Of a stretch of DNA of 13,182 nucleotides, positions 1 through 7,283 are shown in pieces (within the stretch, counting starts at the first letter, position 1; every line of letters begins with the position of its first letter). A model generated the notes under the pieces. That model was not told where the DNA came from. It saw nothing but the letters and a program-made list of their open reading frames with translations, and searched no databases. A program made the position numbers and the translations under genes. The stretch lies in contig JAHZHI010000046.1 in assembly GCA_019420345.1 (NCBI GenBank), positions 1 to 13,182 on the forward strand, in the 5' to 3' direction. The stretch is from Peptococcaceae bacterium (GTDB taxonomy: Bacteria; Bacillota; Peptococcia; Peptococcales; Peptococcaceae).

Positions 1-54
1 ACCGCCGACCCTCTGCTTGTAAGGCAGACGCTCTCCCAACTGAGCTAATTGTCC
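1..54 (-). tRNA. tRNA-Val(UAC), 3' part cut by window edge
   Basis: The reverse strand from position 54 shows a 7-nt acceptor strand GGACAAT, a D-arm of the usual AGCTCAGTTGGGAGAGC form, and an anticodon arm TCTGC-CTTACAA-GCAGA with anticodon UAC, which decodes valine GUA/GUG codons. The T-arm and the 3' acceptor strand lie beyond the left edge. Only one base separates it from the CCA end of the upstream tRNA-Glu, so both are cut from one transcript. Confidence 0.93.
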
Positions 55-55
55 A

Positions 56-132
56 TGGTGACCAGTACGGGATTCGAACCCGTGAATGTCAGCGTGAAAG
101 GCTGATGAGTTAAGCCGCTTCTCCAACTGGCC
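56..132 (-). tRNA. tRNA-Glu(UUC)
   Basis: A complete cloverleaf is readable on the reverse strand. The acceptor GGCCAGT pairs with ACTGGTC, with one G-U pair. The anticodon arm is TCAGC-CTTTCAC-GCTGA with anticodon UUC (glutamate), and the T-arm is ACGGG-TTCGAAT-CCCGT. The 3' CCA is genome-encoded (56-58). It is the first gene of a tRNA operon that continues left with tRNA-Val. The promoter lies directly upstream (173-202). Confidence 0.96.
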
Positions 133-135
133 ATC

Positions 136-169
136 TTTCGTTGACTCGTCTTTTGCCGTGTCAACGAAA
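136..169 (-). repeat. Perfect 10-bp inverted repeat in the tRNA operon leader
   Basis: TTTCGTTGAC (136-145) and GTCAACGAAA (160-169) are exact reverse complements around a 14-nt spacer. The expected transcription start (about 166) falls in the outer arm, so the transcript would begin with a stem-loop ending just before tRNA-Glu. It could be an RNA processing signal, a 5'-end-protecting hairpin, or a protein-binding palindrome in the DNA. The sequence does not separate these. Confidence 0.7.
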
Positions 170-172
170 CGT

Positions 173-202
173 ATTATACGATAAGAACTCCTCTTCTGTC
201 AA
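173..202 (-). promoter_or_regulatory. Consensus sigma-A promoter of the tRNA operon
   Basis: On the reverse strand, TTGACA (197-202) is followed after 18 bp by TATAAT (173-178). Both hexamers match the consensus exactly, as is common for stable-RNA promoters. It sits about 40 bp upstream of tRNA-Glu. Between it and the permease stop codon (positions 203-286) I see no convincing terminator and no further gene. Confidence 0.9.
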
Positions 203-286
203 GCATATTACAAAAAAAATTAACGTTTTTTTCATCTTTTTTATAAATCAGCTTAAAAATACGGTGACTCATAATTGCTGCTTATC

Positions 287-2971
287 TTATTGTTCAAGTA
301 TTATTGAACGCTGCAACACTTGTTTGCCCGATAGCAGCATTGCAAACATACACACAAAAATATTCAGGCATATCATTATTAAAAAATATTTTCCTGAAAT
401 CATCGCTGTTGGGTGCAGATACAAATAAACATGCACCAAAAAATAATACAACACTTTTTGCACAAGCATAAAGGCGAAGAGCATAGCAAGGCTTGCATAT
501 ATGCCATATCTTATTCCTTCTTTTGCCATCATTCGTAAAAATCCAGCATCAGTAATACCCATTGCACGCAGAATAGTAAATTCACGACGGCGTTCCACAA
601 CCAAATAATGCATGCTATTCATGATATGGAGCAAACTAATTGCCAGCAATACAAAAGCAATGCCATAGAAAAAGAACATTTGCTGCGTCAGATACATATT
701 CTGAGCTGCAATCTGTGCCGAATAATCTTGGATTAAACAACCAGATATATCTGCTGTTAACGCCCTTATGGCATCCGATACTGCTAAAGGATCTGCATCG
801 TCTGTTAAGGAAATACTTACTGTTTGATAACCGCTGACACCAAAATATTTTTCCATTTGTTCATTGGTCATAATAATATCAACCACCGATTCACCATTAT
901 CACCAATGGTTGTCTCAACCTTACCTAAAGGTCGGCTGACGATGGCTGCCGTAGTAAAAGCAGATTCCTGATACTGATTATCATCAGCCAAAAATCTCAA
1001 AACTTCTCCTTCCGCTTCCGGATCATTTGGTGTTTTTATGGTGAGATCATCGCCCACCAGAAAGTCAACACCATCTGTATTGCCTTGACCATCACTAAGT
1101 GTCTTCACGATAACACTATTATCTTTTCTCATTTTGTCAGGATCAATGGTCCCATCAATAAGATAATCATTAAGCGCTGCAAGCATGGCATCATCATAGC
1201 CATAGATATTCACTTTCAACCGATAATCATCTTCTCCTGTTTGAACAATAATGCCATTATAACGCTCCATAATCTCTGGATCTTGTTCAAAGCCTTCTTC
1301 GTTGGCTGTTTCCGGATAATACTTCGGCATGTGAAACATGCCATTAGGCAATGAGATTTCTCCCAATTGATAACCTACTGGCAGTACCTCTGCAACGCCC
1401 TCTAAGACTCGCAATCTCTCTACAATATCATCCGGAATCGTTTCAGAAAGAGCTCCTGTTTCTTCAATCAACTGAATATCCGAGCCCAATCCATCATCCG
1501 CTGCAAAAGTTAATAAATTATTCGTGCGAGTGTTGTCTATCACATAGGCTGCGCTCAAGAAAATAATACCACCTATAGCAAGAGAAAGCATAACGCCTAT
1601 AAAAGTGCTTTTTCGTTCAAACATGAATCGCTTCGTAAGCACACCAGTTAGGCTTCCACGATGCAAACTCATCATTTTTCGATTACGCCTTCTTTTTCCT
1701 TGATCATTAACCATCATCTGTCTCAAGGATAACTGTTTCATTTTACGAACCAACAGTGAGCATATAACGATCAAAATCACGGATAACACTAAGGCGGTAC
1801 CAACGATTAAAGACCAATCTACTTGAAAAGCACCCGCATCAGGAATATTGCTAACTGATTGTTCGGCAGCAATCTGTGAAGTGTCAATGCCAGCATGATA
1901 CGTAAGATGGCGCGTTACAAAAATTCGTCCTACGTATTTATAAAGAACTGCTGCCATCATGTTACCCATGATACATCCTATAGAATAGGCCACAGCGAAA
2001 ATAAGAAACAACTCACATAACAACAGGCGCCAAATACCACCATCTGTCAATCCCAGCGTTTGCATGATACTGTACTGTTCCATGCGCTTCAGTACAGAAA
2101 CCTGAAAAATACTGTAAATAATAAAACCTGCGAAGATGATTAACGCAACTAACACTGCCCCCTCAGTCATCGCTTGATTTTCATTTAACATGCCCCAAAC
2201 ATATGGAATACCAAGGCTCGGATCCTGCAGCGCTCCTAAAATTTCTTTTGGCGTCATTGAGGCTGCGTCCGCCCCCACATAACTTGAGAGACCTTTGTTT
2301 AGTTCAACAGCGCTGCCATCAATACCATATTTATCAGCAAAAGCAGCCATCTGATCGGCCACAGACTTTGACTCATCAAATTTTAAATAGATAAAACGAC
2401 CGTTTTTTCCATAGTCCAAATTTGGTCCAACAAACACTTGCATGAAATTGCCCATCTGTTCACTCAATTTTTCCGGCATTTCTGCAACAATGCCGCAGAG
2501 CGTGAATGTTTCACCATCTAACGTGACTGAACTACCTAATTCTGCCGAAACACCTAAATTTCGCAATGTCTGCTTATCCATTGCAACTTCATGATTGGAT
2601 TCTGGCATTTTACCTTTCAACAACGAACGTCCCATCATTTCCATATAGCCTGAATCAGCGCTCACATATTGTATTGCAAACGGTTCTTCAATAGCTTTTC
2701 GCACGGTCTCCACACCATATGATTGAAGATCAAAGTCATCTCCCGTTGGGTCACTTATAAAAGCATCATACCACGGTAAGTCGCATCGTGTACTATAGTG
2801 CCAATCCCCATATTCCAATCGTGCATTTTCTTTCGCCGCATTTAATCCACTAGAAAACAAAGAACCAATACCTGTAAGCAAAGATGCAGCCAAAAGAATA
2901 CCTACAAATAACGCCAAAGTTTGTTTCTTTTCATGGCTCAGATAAGCCAATGCCAACTTTCCTACAGTCAT
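287..2971 (-). CDS. ABC transporter permease with two FtsX domains and two large extracellular domains
   Basis: Probably the membrane half of an efflux or mechanotransmission ABC transporter driven by the ATPase encoded just upstream. I count eight likely membrane helices at about residues 18-40, 272-294, 316-343, 387-408, 456-478, 767-791, 822-846 and 863-881. Two large outer-surface domains lie at about 41-271 and 479-766. FtsX-type coupling segments of the form E-x-(S/T)-I-(M/L)-x-(T/A)-(L/M)-G-(L/I)-T-D occur twice, after helix 2 and after helix 6, which points to an internal duplication. BceB-type permeases (about 650 residues, ten helices, one outer domain) do not fit. I chose ATG at 2971 over upstream in-frame GTG codons: it lies one base after the ATPase stop and 8 nt after a GGTGG-type ribosome site. 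That gives 894 residues. Substrate unknown; peptide antibiotics or envelope lipids are reasonable guesses from context. Confidence 0.85.
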   Translation of the reverse strand: MTVGKLALAYLSHEKKQTLALFVGILLAASLLTGIGSLFSSGLNAAKENARLEYGDWHYSTRCDLPWYDAFISDPTGDDFDLQSYGVETVRKAIEEPFAIQYVSADSGYMEMMGRSLLKGKMPESNHEVAMDKQTLRNLGVSAELGSSVTLDGETFTLCGIVAEMPEKLSEQMGNFMQVFVGPNLDYGKNGRFIYLKFDESKSVADQMAAFADKYGIDGSAVELNKGLSSYVGADAASMTPKEILGALQDPSLGIPYVWGMLNENQAMTEGAVLVALIIFAGFIIYSIFQVSVLKRMEQYSIMQTLGLTDGGIWRLLLCELFLIFAVAYSIGCIMGNMMAAVLYKYVGRIFVTRHLTYHAGIDTSQIAAEQSVSNIPDAGAFQVDWSLIVGTALVLSVILIVICSLLVRKMKQLSLRQMMVNDQGKRRRNRKMMSLHRGSLTGVLTKRFMFERKSTFIGVMLSLAIGGIIFLSAAYVIDNTRTNNLLTFAADDGLGSDIQLIEETGALSETIPDDIVERLRVLEGVAEVLPVGYQLGEISLPNGMFHMPKYYPETANEEGFEQDPEIMERYNGIIVQTGEDDYRLKVNIYGYDDAMLAALNDYLIDGTIDPDKMRKDNSVIVKTLSDGQGNTDGVDFLVGDDLTIKTPNDPEAEGEVLRFLADDNQYQESAFTTAAIVSRPLGKVETTIGDNGESVVDIIMTNEQMEKYFGVSGYQTVSISLTDDADPLAVSDAIRALTADISGCLIQDYSAQIAAQNMYLTQQMFFFYGIAFVLLAISLLHIMNSMHYLVVERRREFTILRAMGITDAGFLRMMAKEGIRYGIYASLAMLFAFMLVQKVLYYFLVHVYLYLHPTAMISGKYFLIMICLNIFVCMFAMLLSGKQVLQRSIILEQ

Positions 2972-2972
2972 A

Positions 2973-3656
2973 TCATTCACCACCTGTCATATGAACGATA
3001 CGCCCGTCTTCTATATGAATAATTCGATCACATGCTTGAGCAAGTGCTTCATTATGGGTAACCATAAGCATTGTTTGCTTATAGAGCCGATTGCTCTCTT
3101 GGAGCAAGCCCATCACATCTACTGTTGTGCGAGAATCTAAGTTTCCCGTAGGTTCATCTGCTAAAATAAGCGCAGGCTTATTGGCTAATGCACGAGCAAT
3201 CGCAACACGCTGTTGCTGTCCACCTGACAATTCATTCGGATAACGTTTGCGTTTTTCCCACAATCCCAGCTGTTGCAACAGTACCTGTATATAATCATGA
3301 TCCACATGCTTTCCTCGATCAAATGTCACCGGCAATGCAACATTATCATAAACATTCAATACTGGCATCAAGCTGTAATTTTGAAAAACGAAACCAATAT
3401 ATCGGCGTCTAAAAATAGTCAATGCTTTGCGGCTTAGTGCTGCAATGTTATGGTCACGTATCATAATAGAGCCTTCGTCAGGCACATCCAATCCACCAAT
3501 AAGATTTAACAACGTACTTTTGCCTGAACCAGATGTACCCACAATAGCAACAAATTCACCTTGCTTCACCGATAAACAAACATCATTCAAAGCATGGATT
3601 TTGCTTTCTTTGTCACCATAAAATTTATGAACATGCTGAACTTCTAAGATATTCAT
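2973..3656 (-). CDS. ABC transporter ATP-binding protein (MacB/LolD/BceA class)
   Basis: A 227-residue cytoplasmic ATPase that powers the FtsX-type permease encoded next. All family motifs are present: Walker A GTSGSGKST (40-48), Q-loop FQN (91-93), signature LSGGQ (143-147), Walker B LILADEP (163-169), D-loop NLD (172-174) and switch histidine 201. The motif set and length match the LolD/MacB/BceA family, whose members pair with FtsX-like permeases. I chose ATG at 3656 because AAGGAG (3665-3670) lies 8 nt before it, and homologous ATPases begin with this type of sequence (MNILEVQ). The open frame extends 12 codons further up but lacks a ribosome site there. Its stop is one base from the permease start, and it follows the kinase gene by 56 nt. 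Confidence 0.92.
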   Translation of the reverse strand: MNILEVQHVHKFYGDKESKIHALNDVCLSVKQGEFVAIVGTSGSGKSTLLNLIGGLDVPDEGSIMIRDHNIAALSRKALTIFRRRYIGFVFQNYSLMPVLNVYDNVALPVTFDRGKHVDHDYIQVLLQQLGLWEKRKRYPNELSGGQQQRVAIARALANKPALILADEPTGNLDSRTTVDVMGLLQESNRLYKQTMLMVTHNEALAQACDRIIHIEDGRIVHMTGGE

Positions 3657-3712
3657 GGAATAATCTCCTTTCACTTGTTTTAAGAAAATCATACCAATTG
3701 AATCTTACAAAT

Positions 3713-4642
3713 TTAGGACAAATCCACATCATTATTATGACAATTTTGTAAGAATACCGAAAAAGTGCTTCCCTCACCATATTTTGACTCAACAGTAATA
3801 TATCCTTTTTCACGTGAAAGAATCAGTCTTGATAAGGCCAATCCCAATCCTGAACCTTCTACATGTTCAACATCTTTTCCACGATAAAAACGTTGAAAAA
3901 TGGCTGTTCTTTCTTCTTCGTGAATACCACAGCCTGTATCCGAAATAGATATTTGCGTATACATTTCCATCGTTTGAACATTAATCGTAATCTTTCCGCC
4001 TTGAGACGTATATTTAATGGCATTTTCAAGTAAATTGATAAACACTTCTATCGTCCATCTACGATTATGCCATACCAATACATCATCAAAAGGCAGAATG
4101 TTTAAAGACTGGTTTTTTGCTGCTATTTTGTCCATCACCGCACCTAGAGCATCAATCAAAGTTTGACGCAAAAGCAGCGGCTCTGCATCAAATACGACTG
4201 CATTTTGTTCCAGCTCTACCATTTTAAACAATGCACCAAGAATCCATTCAAGTTTATCCACTTGTTTTTTCATCTTTGCCCCAAATGCTATACGTGTTTC
4301 TATATCCAAAGATTCCTCATTCAACATTTCTTGGTACATAACGAGTACAGAAAGTGGCGTTTTAACTTGATGCGATAAATTTGAAATCAACTGCTTTACA
4401 GCTTCTCGTTCCTTCTCAGCTTCAGAAACACTTAGCACAACTTTTTCCTGCACCCGTTTAGCCTTCGCCGCTAGGGCCGAAATTTCTCCTTCACAAATAT
4501 CTAATTCCGTAATTTTTTCATCATCTAAAACTTCGTCCAACATCACATCTATGGCATGATACATTTGCTGATTACGTCGCCAAAGATACCCTATGAAGCC
4601 TAGCATCACAAGAATTATAATGCCGAGCAACAACATTGTCAT
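3713..4642 (-). CDS. Sensor histidine kinase with minimal sensory region
   Basis: A 309-residue membrane histidine kinase and partner of the response regulator gene it overlaps by 4 nt (ATGA). One membrane helix is visible at residues 2-21. A charged linker or coiled segment (about 22-85) leads to the HisKA domain with phospho-acceptor His91 in SHQVKTP. The ATPase domain has N-box NLLENAIKY (203-211), G1 DTGCGI (235-240), F-box IFQRF (248-252) and G2 GSGLGLAL (263-270). There is no outer sensory domain, no PAS and no HAMP that I can recognise, so stimulus detection probably relies on the ABC transporter or on the membrane segment, as in intramembrane-sensing kinases. Unlike BceS, which has two helices, only one is evident here. 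The signal is unknown. Confidence 0.93.
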   Translation of the reverse strand: MTMLLLGIIILVMLGFIGYLWRRNQQMYHAIDVMLDEVLDDEKITELDICEGEISALAAKAKRVQEKVVLSVSEAEKEREAVKQLISNLSHQVKTPLSVLVMYQEMLNEESLDIETRIAFGAKMKKQVDKLEWILGALFKMVELEQNAVVFDAEPLLLRQTLIDALGAVMDKIAAKNQSLNILPFDDVLVWHNRRWTIEVFINLLENAIKYTSQGGKITINVQTMEMYTQISISDTGCGIHEEERTAIFQRFYRGKDVEHVEGSGLGLALSRLILSREKGYITVESKYGEGSTFSVFLQNCHNNDVDLS

Positions 4643-5316
4643 TTACTTCCATCCTTCCAAATGTAGCCAATGCCATGAACCGTATGAATCAATTTTGGAT
4701 GTTTTGGATCCACCTCAATTTTTGCTCGAAGACGGCGCACGGTTACCGCAAGCGTATTATCATCTACAAAGTTGCCTTTCAGATCCCAAACACGCTCAAG
4801 TATCTGCTCCTTTGTCAATACTTGCCCTCTGTTTTCCATAAGATAAACAAGAAGACAATATTCGATCTTTGTTAAAGAAATCGTCTCGCCGTTCCAGCTC
4901 ACGCTTCCCGTCATTTTGTCCACCATAATACCGCCACTTGCTAAGCGATAATCCGGTTGAGAAGCAGAAAGAATCCTTCGTATACGTGCTTTTAATACAG
5001 CCAAAGAAAAAGGTTTGGACATGAAATCCGCAACACCAAGTTCAAGTGCTTTCACCTCATCCATTTCTGTATTCCGCGCGGTTAACATAAACAATGGAAC
5101 ATCCGAATATTTTTTTATTTCTTGTACCAATTCAAACCCATTTCCATCTGGCAAATTACAATCTAAAAGAATCAATGACCACGCTTTTTTGCCCACCAAG
5201 TGAAGACCGTCATGCTTAGTTGCAGCAGATTCAACCATATAACCTTCCATTTCAAAAGCAAAAGTCAGCCCTTCACGCAAATCATCGTCATCCTCAATGA
5301 TGAGAATTTGTGTCAC
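4639..5316 (-). CDS. OmpR/PhoB-family response regulator
   Basis: A DNA-binding response regulator, 225 residues from the chosen start. The receiver domain (1-115) has acidic residues Asp9/Asp10, phospho-acceptor Asp52 in LLDCNLPDG, Thr79 and Lys101. The winged-helix output domain (about 128-222) carries the recognition-helix region DDNTLAVTVRRLRAKI and a C-terminal hairpin ending HGIGYIW. I chose GTG at 5316: AGGGGA lies 9 nt upstream and the protein then starts MTQILIIEDD, as in homologues. An in-frame ATG at 5337 would place the ribosome site inside the gene. It is the first gene of the regulator-kinase-ATPase-permease operon. It probably controls that operon; a candidate binding repeat lies upstream at 5425-5455. 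Confidence 0.93.
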   Translation of the reverse strand: MTQILIIEDDDDLREGLTFAFEMEGYMVESAATKHDGLHLVGKKAWSLILLDCNLPDGNGFELVQEIKKYSDVPLFMLTARNTEMDEVKALELGVADFMSKPFSLAVLKARIRRILSASQPDYRLASGGIMVDKMTGSVSWNGETISLTKIEYCLLVYLMENRGQVLTKEQILERVWDLKGNFVDDNTLAVTVRRLRAKIEVDPKHPKLIHTVHGIGYIWKDGSK

Positions 5317-5317
5317 T

Positions 5318-5365
5318 TCATTCACTCCCCTTCCCAATGTATTTTAATAAAACCGTTTCACACAA
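5318..5365 (-). CDS. Candidate 15-codon leader peptide of the two-component operon
   Basis: A perfect AGGAGG (5374-5379) is followed after 8 nt by TTG at 5365. This opens a 15-codon frame reading MCETVLLKYIGKGSE, whose TGA stop (5318-5320) lies one base before the regulator's GTG start. The ribosome site stands only a few bases after the start point predicted from the TATAAT at 5394-5399, so this is the first thing a ribosome would meet. The frame is not that of the regulator. The geometry suggests translational coupling. No family is recognised, TTG starts are uncommon, and the ribosome site might be fortuitous. Confidence 0.4.
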   Translation of the reverse strand: MCETVLLKYIGKGSE

Positions 5366-5393
5366 GCAAGATACCTCCTATTTAATGCCAGCT

Positions 5394-5399
5394 ATTATA
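5394..5399 (-). promoter_or_regulatory. -10 element of the two-component/ABC operon promoter
   Basis: A perfect TATAAT on the reverse strand, about 80 bp upstream of the regulator start. At 16-18 bp upstream I find no acceptable -35 box (only A/T-rich hexamers such as AATAAT at 5417-5422). A good -10 with a poor -35 suits activator dependence, perhaps by the operon's own regulator. Confidence 0.55.
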
Positions 5400-5424
5400 A
5401 TGTACCCTCATTTCAAATTATTTA

Positions 5425-5455
5425 AGACATATCAAAACTAGTGGTTTTTATGTCT
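5425..5455. repeat. Inverted repeat upstream of the two-component operon promoter
   Basis: AGACATA (5425-5431) is the exact reverse complement of TATGTCT (5449-5455). Inside it, AAAAC (5434-5438) pairs with GTTTT (5444-5448), giving a long imperfect palindrome. It ends just upstream of where the -35 box should be, centred near -53 from the predicted start. No T-run follows on either strand, so it is not an ordinary terminator. A binding site for the response regulator is my preferred reading. Confidence 0.5.
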
Positions 5456-5470
5456 ATTCAGAGCCCAATA

Positions 5471-5503
5471 TAAAAAAGAACATGGCAAATTGTGCCATGT
5501 TCT
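5471..5503 (-). terminator. Intrinsic terminator of the amidase gene
   Basis: AGAACATGGCA (5477-5487) and TGCCATGTTCT (5493-5503) form an 11-bp stem with a 5-nt loop. On the reverse strand it is followed by a run of six or more T (plus-strand A run at 5472-5477). It lies directly after the amidase stop codon. Confidence 0.9.
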
Positions 5504-5509
5504 AAGAAA

Positions 5510-7156
5510 TTAATATGCAAAGTAATTGTACAAACCATTATACATACCCTGTGCAAGTTTTTCCCAGTAAGCCGGATCTTTTAATAATGCCACATCATGT
5601 GGATTACTCAAAAATCCGCATTCAATCAACACGCAAGGGATTTCGGTTTCACGCAAAACAGAAAAGTTACCGTATTTAACATAGGCAGGTTGTCCTGTTG
5701 CACTTGCCATAGCCGCATTCATAACAGATCCAAATTCATTTCGCATGTCTACTTGCGCCGAAGAGGTTAAACGTGCACTGTCTGTATAAATCCAGGTACC
5801 AATACCAGTTGCCGTTGAAGTAGCACTGTCACCATGAATTTCAATAAAGGCATCCGCATTCGCCGTATTTGCAATAACAGAACGCTGATACAGTGTCATG
5901 TTAATTGGATTTTCATCTTCACGGATCATGATGACTGTTGCACCAGCAGTTTCAAGTTTATCGCGCAATTTCTGCGCCACATAAGTATTGAAATCAACTT
6001 CATCAAAGCTTGGATCAACTGTGCTAACGGCGCCACGGTCAATAGCACCACCTGTACTATATACCCCATGACCAGCAGAAACAACAATCGTTTTCCCACT
6101 CAGACCCAATGTGCCATTTTTATGTTTTGCTACTGCAGTCACAGTAAACGTACTACCATTAATGTCTAATCTGAAGTACCCTTCGTTGGTTACGTTTGCC
6201 GTCATACGCACAGCATTGCTGCCATAATTTTCAACTTTAAACCCATTAAATGGCGAAAGGTTTTCAGCCGGCATCCAGGTGCCCGTGTTAATGTGCGCAC
6301 CATCAATTTGCAAAACAACTTGATTGCCATCATTGCTAACAACAGACGCTGTACCACTACCAATATTAAACGCTATACTGGATTGCCCCGTACCAGAAGT
6401 ACGATTGACAACTGACAATGTACCATTGGTGTCTCCAGCTGACGGTTGCTCTTCCGATGTACCCGGATCTGGCGTTGGCGTTACAGGGGAGCCCGCGTTA
6501 TTACCAGAGTATAAAGACGTGTACTCATTGGTAATATAGGCATCTTCGCCATTTGCAGTCTTAATTTGATACCAGCCATTGCTCGCAACACCAATAATTT
6601 CAAGATAAGTGCCACTAGTAACAGTACCAACAACCGGATAATCTGTACTTGGACCTTGACGCAAGTTAACAACATTGCCATCAACTTGGTTCACCTGAAT
6701 CAAAACCGTCCCAGATGAAGATACGTATACCGTGTTATTTGTCCACAGCACGCCTGCACCTAGCGCTTCACTAATTACACGCAATGGCGCCATTGTACGA
6801 TCACCGATAATGGTAATTGGGACATCTAAACTATTTGACGTACCATTCAACGTATAGCTGTATTGTCCTTCCGTCAACTTTAATGTTGTTGATCCCTTTG
6901 TAATCGTTGCAGTCCGCGTCGAATTATCCCACACTACAGTTGCATTTAAATACTCACCAATTACACGAACTGGAACCATCGTACGATCATTAATAATGGT
7001 TGGTGACACATCCGATGGTACGGTTTGCCCATCAATAATGATGGACACATTTGCAGCTGCAGCCGGCTCCGCATCCATTACAGTTTGAACAGAAAACAAA
7101 ACAGCAACGGCAATGACTAATAATGATATGCACTTTTTAATCAATAGTTTCGTCAT
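5510..7156 (-). CDS. Secreted N-acetylmuramoyl-L-alanine amidase with CuAO-like, SH3b and AMIN-like domains
   Basis: A cell-wall hydrolase that cleaves the bond between MurNAc and L-alanine of peptidoglycan. The 548-residue precursor has a signal peptide (about 1-35, ending in AAAA). It is followed by a copper-amine-oxidase-N-like domain (about 37-147) with two copies of the (I/N)DRTM-P-RVI motif, an SH3b domain (about 150-216, NLRQGPS), a Pro/Thr linker (about 217-245), an AMIN-like beta domain (about 246-345) and a C-terminal Amidase_3 domain (about 353-548). Zinc ligands and catalytic residues fit His363 (SAGHG), Glu386, His441 (EIHGD) and Glu512 (IECGF). ATG 7156 has GGGAG 6 nt upstream. 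The gene stands alone between its terminator and that of cspA. No clear promoter is visible in 7157-7241; GATAAT at 7201-7206 is the best -10 candidate, without a -35. Confidence 0.92.
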   Translation of the reverse strand: MTKLLIKKCISLLVIAVAVLFSVQTVMDAEPAAAANVSIIIDGQTVPSDVSPTIINDRTMVPVRVIGEYLNATVVWDNSTRTATITKGSTTLKLTEGQYSYTLNGTSNSLDVPITIIGDRTMAPLRVISEALGAGVLWTNNTVYVSSSGTVLIQVNQVDGNVVNLRQGPSTDYPVVGTVTSGTYLEIIGVASNGWYQIKTANGEDAYITNEYTSLYSGNNAGSPVTPTPDPGTSEEQPSAGDTNGTLSVVNRTSGTGQSSIAFNIGSGTASVVSNDGNQVVLQIDGAHINTGTWMPAENLSPFNGFKVENYGSNAVRMTANVTNEGYFRLDINGSTFTVTAVAKHKNGTLGLSGKTIVVSAGHGVYSTGGAIDRGAVSTVDPSFDEVDFNTYVAQKLRDKLETAGATVIMIREDENPINMTLYQRSVIANTANADAFIEIHGDSATSTATGIGTWIYTDSARLTSSAQVDMRNEFGSVMNAAMASATGQPAYVKYGNFSVLRETEIPCVLIECGFLSNPHDVALLKDPAYWEKLAQGMYNGLYNYFAY

Positions 7157-7241
7157 GCTCTCTCCCTTTCATAAAATTTTTGTCATTCAACGACATTCTT
7201 ATTATCCCACAAAGCACTATTAAAATCGTTACAAAGAAATA

Positions 7242-7271
7242 AAAATACCGGACTTATCAGCCCGGTATTTT
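7242..7271 (-). terminator. Intrinsic terminator of cspA
   Basis: AAAATACCGG (7242-7251) and CCGGTATTTT (7262-7271) form a perfect 10-bp stem with a 10-nt loop. On the reverse strand it runs into TTTTTATTTC. It begins 12 bases after the cspA stop codon. Confidence 0.9.
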
Positions 7272-7283
7272 CTCATGACATCA

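Noticed and set aside
203..286. Terminator for the permease operon before the tRNA promoter
   Set aside because: Only A/T-rich sequence with T-runs and no convincing stem; not reported as a feature.
141..428. Plus-strand open frame of 95 codons near the tRNA operon
   Set aside because: It overlaps the tRNA promoter and the permease end, has no ribosome site and resembles no family; it is a shadow of the minus-strand gene.
2973..5316. Naming the module bceRSAB
   Set aside because: The permease size, helix count and two outer domains do not match BceB, and the kinase has one helix rather than two, so the symbols would mislead.
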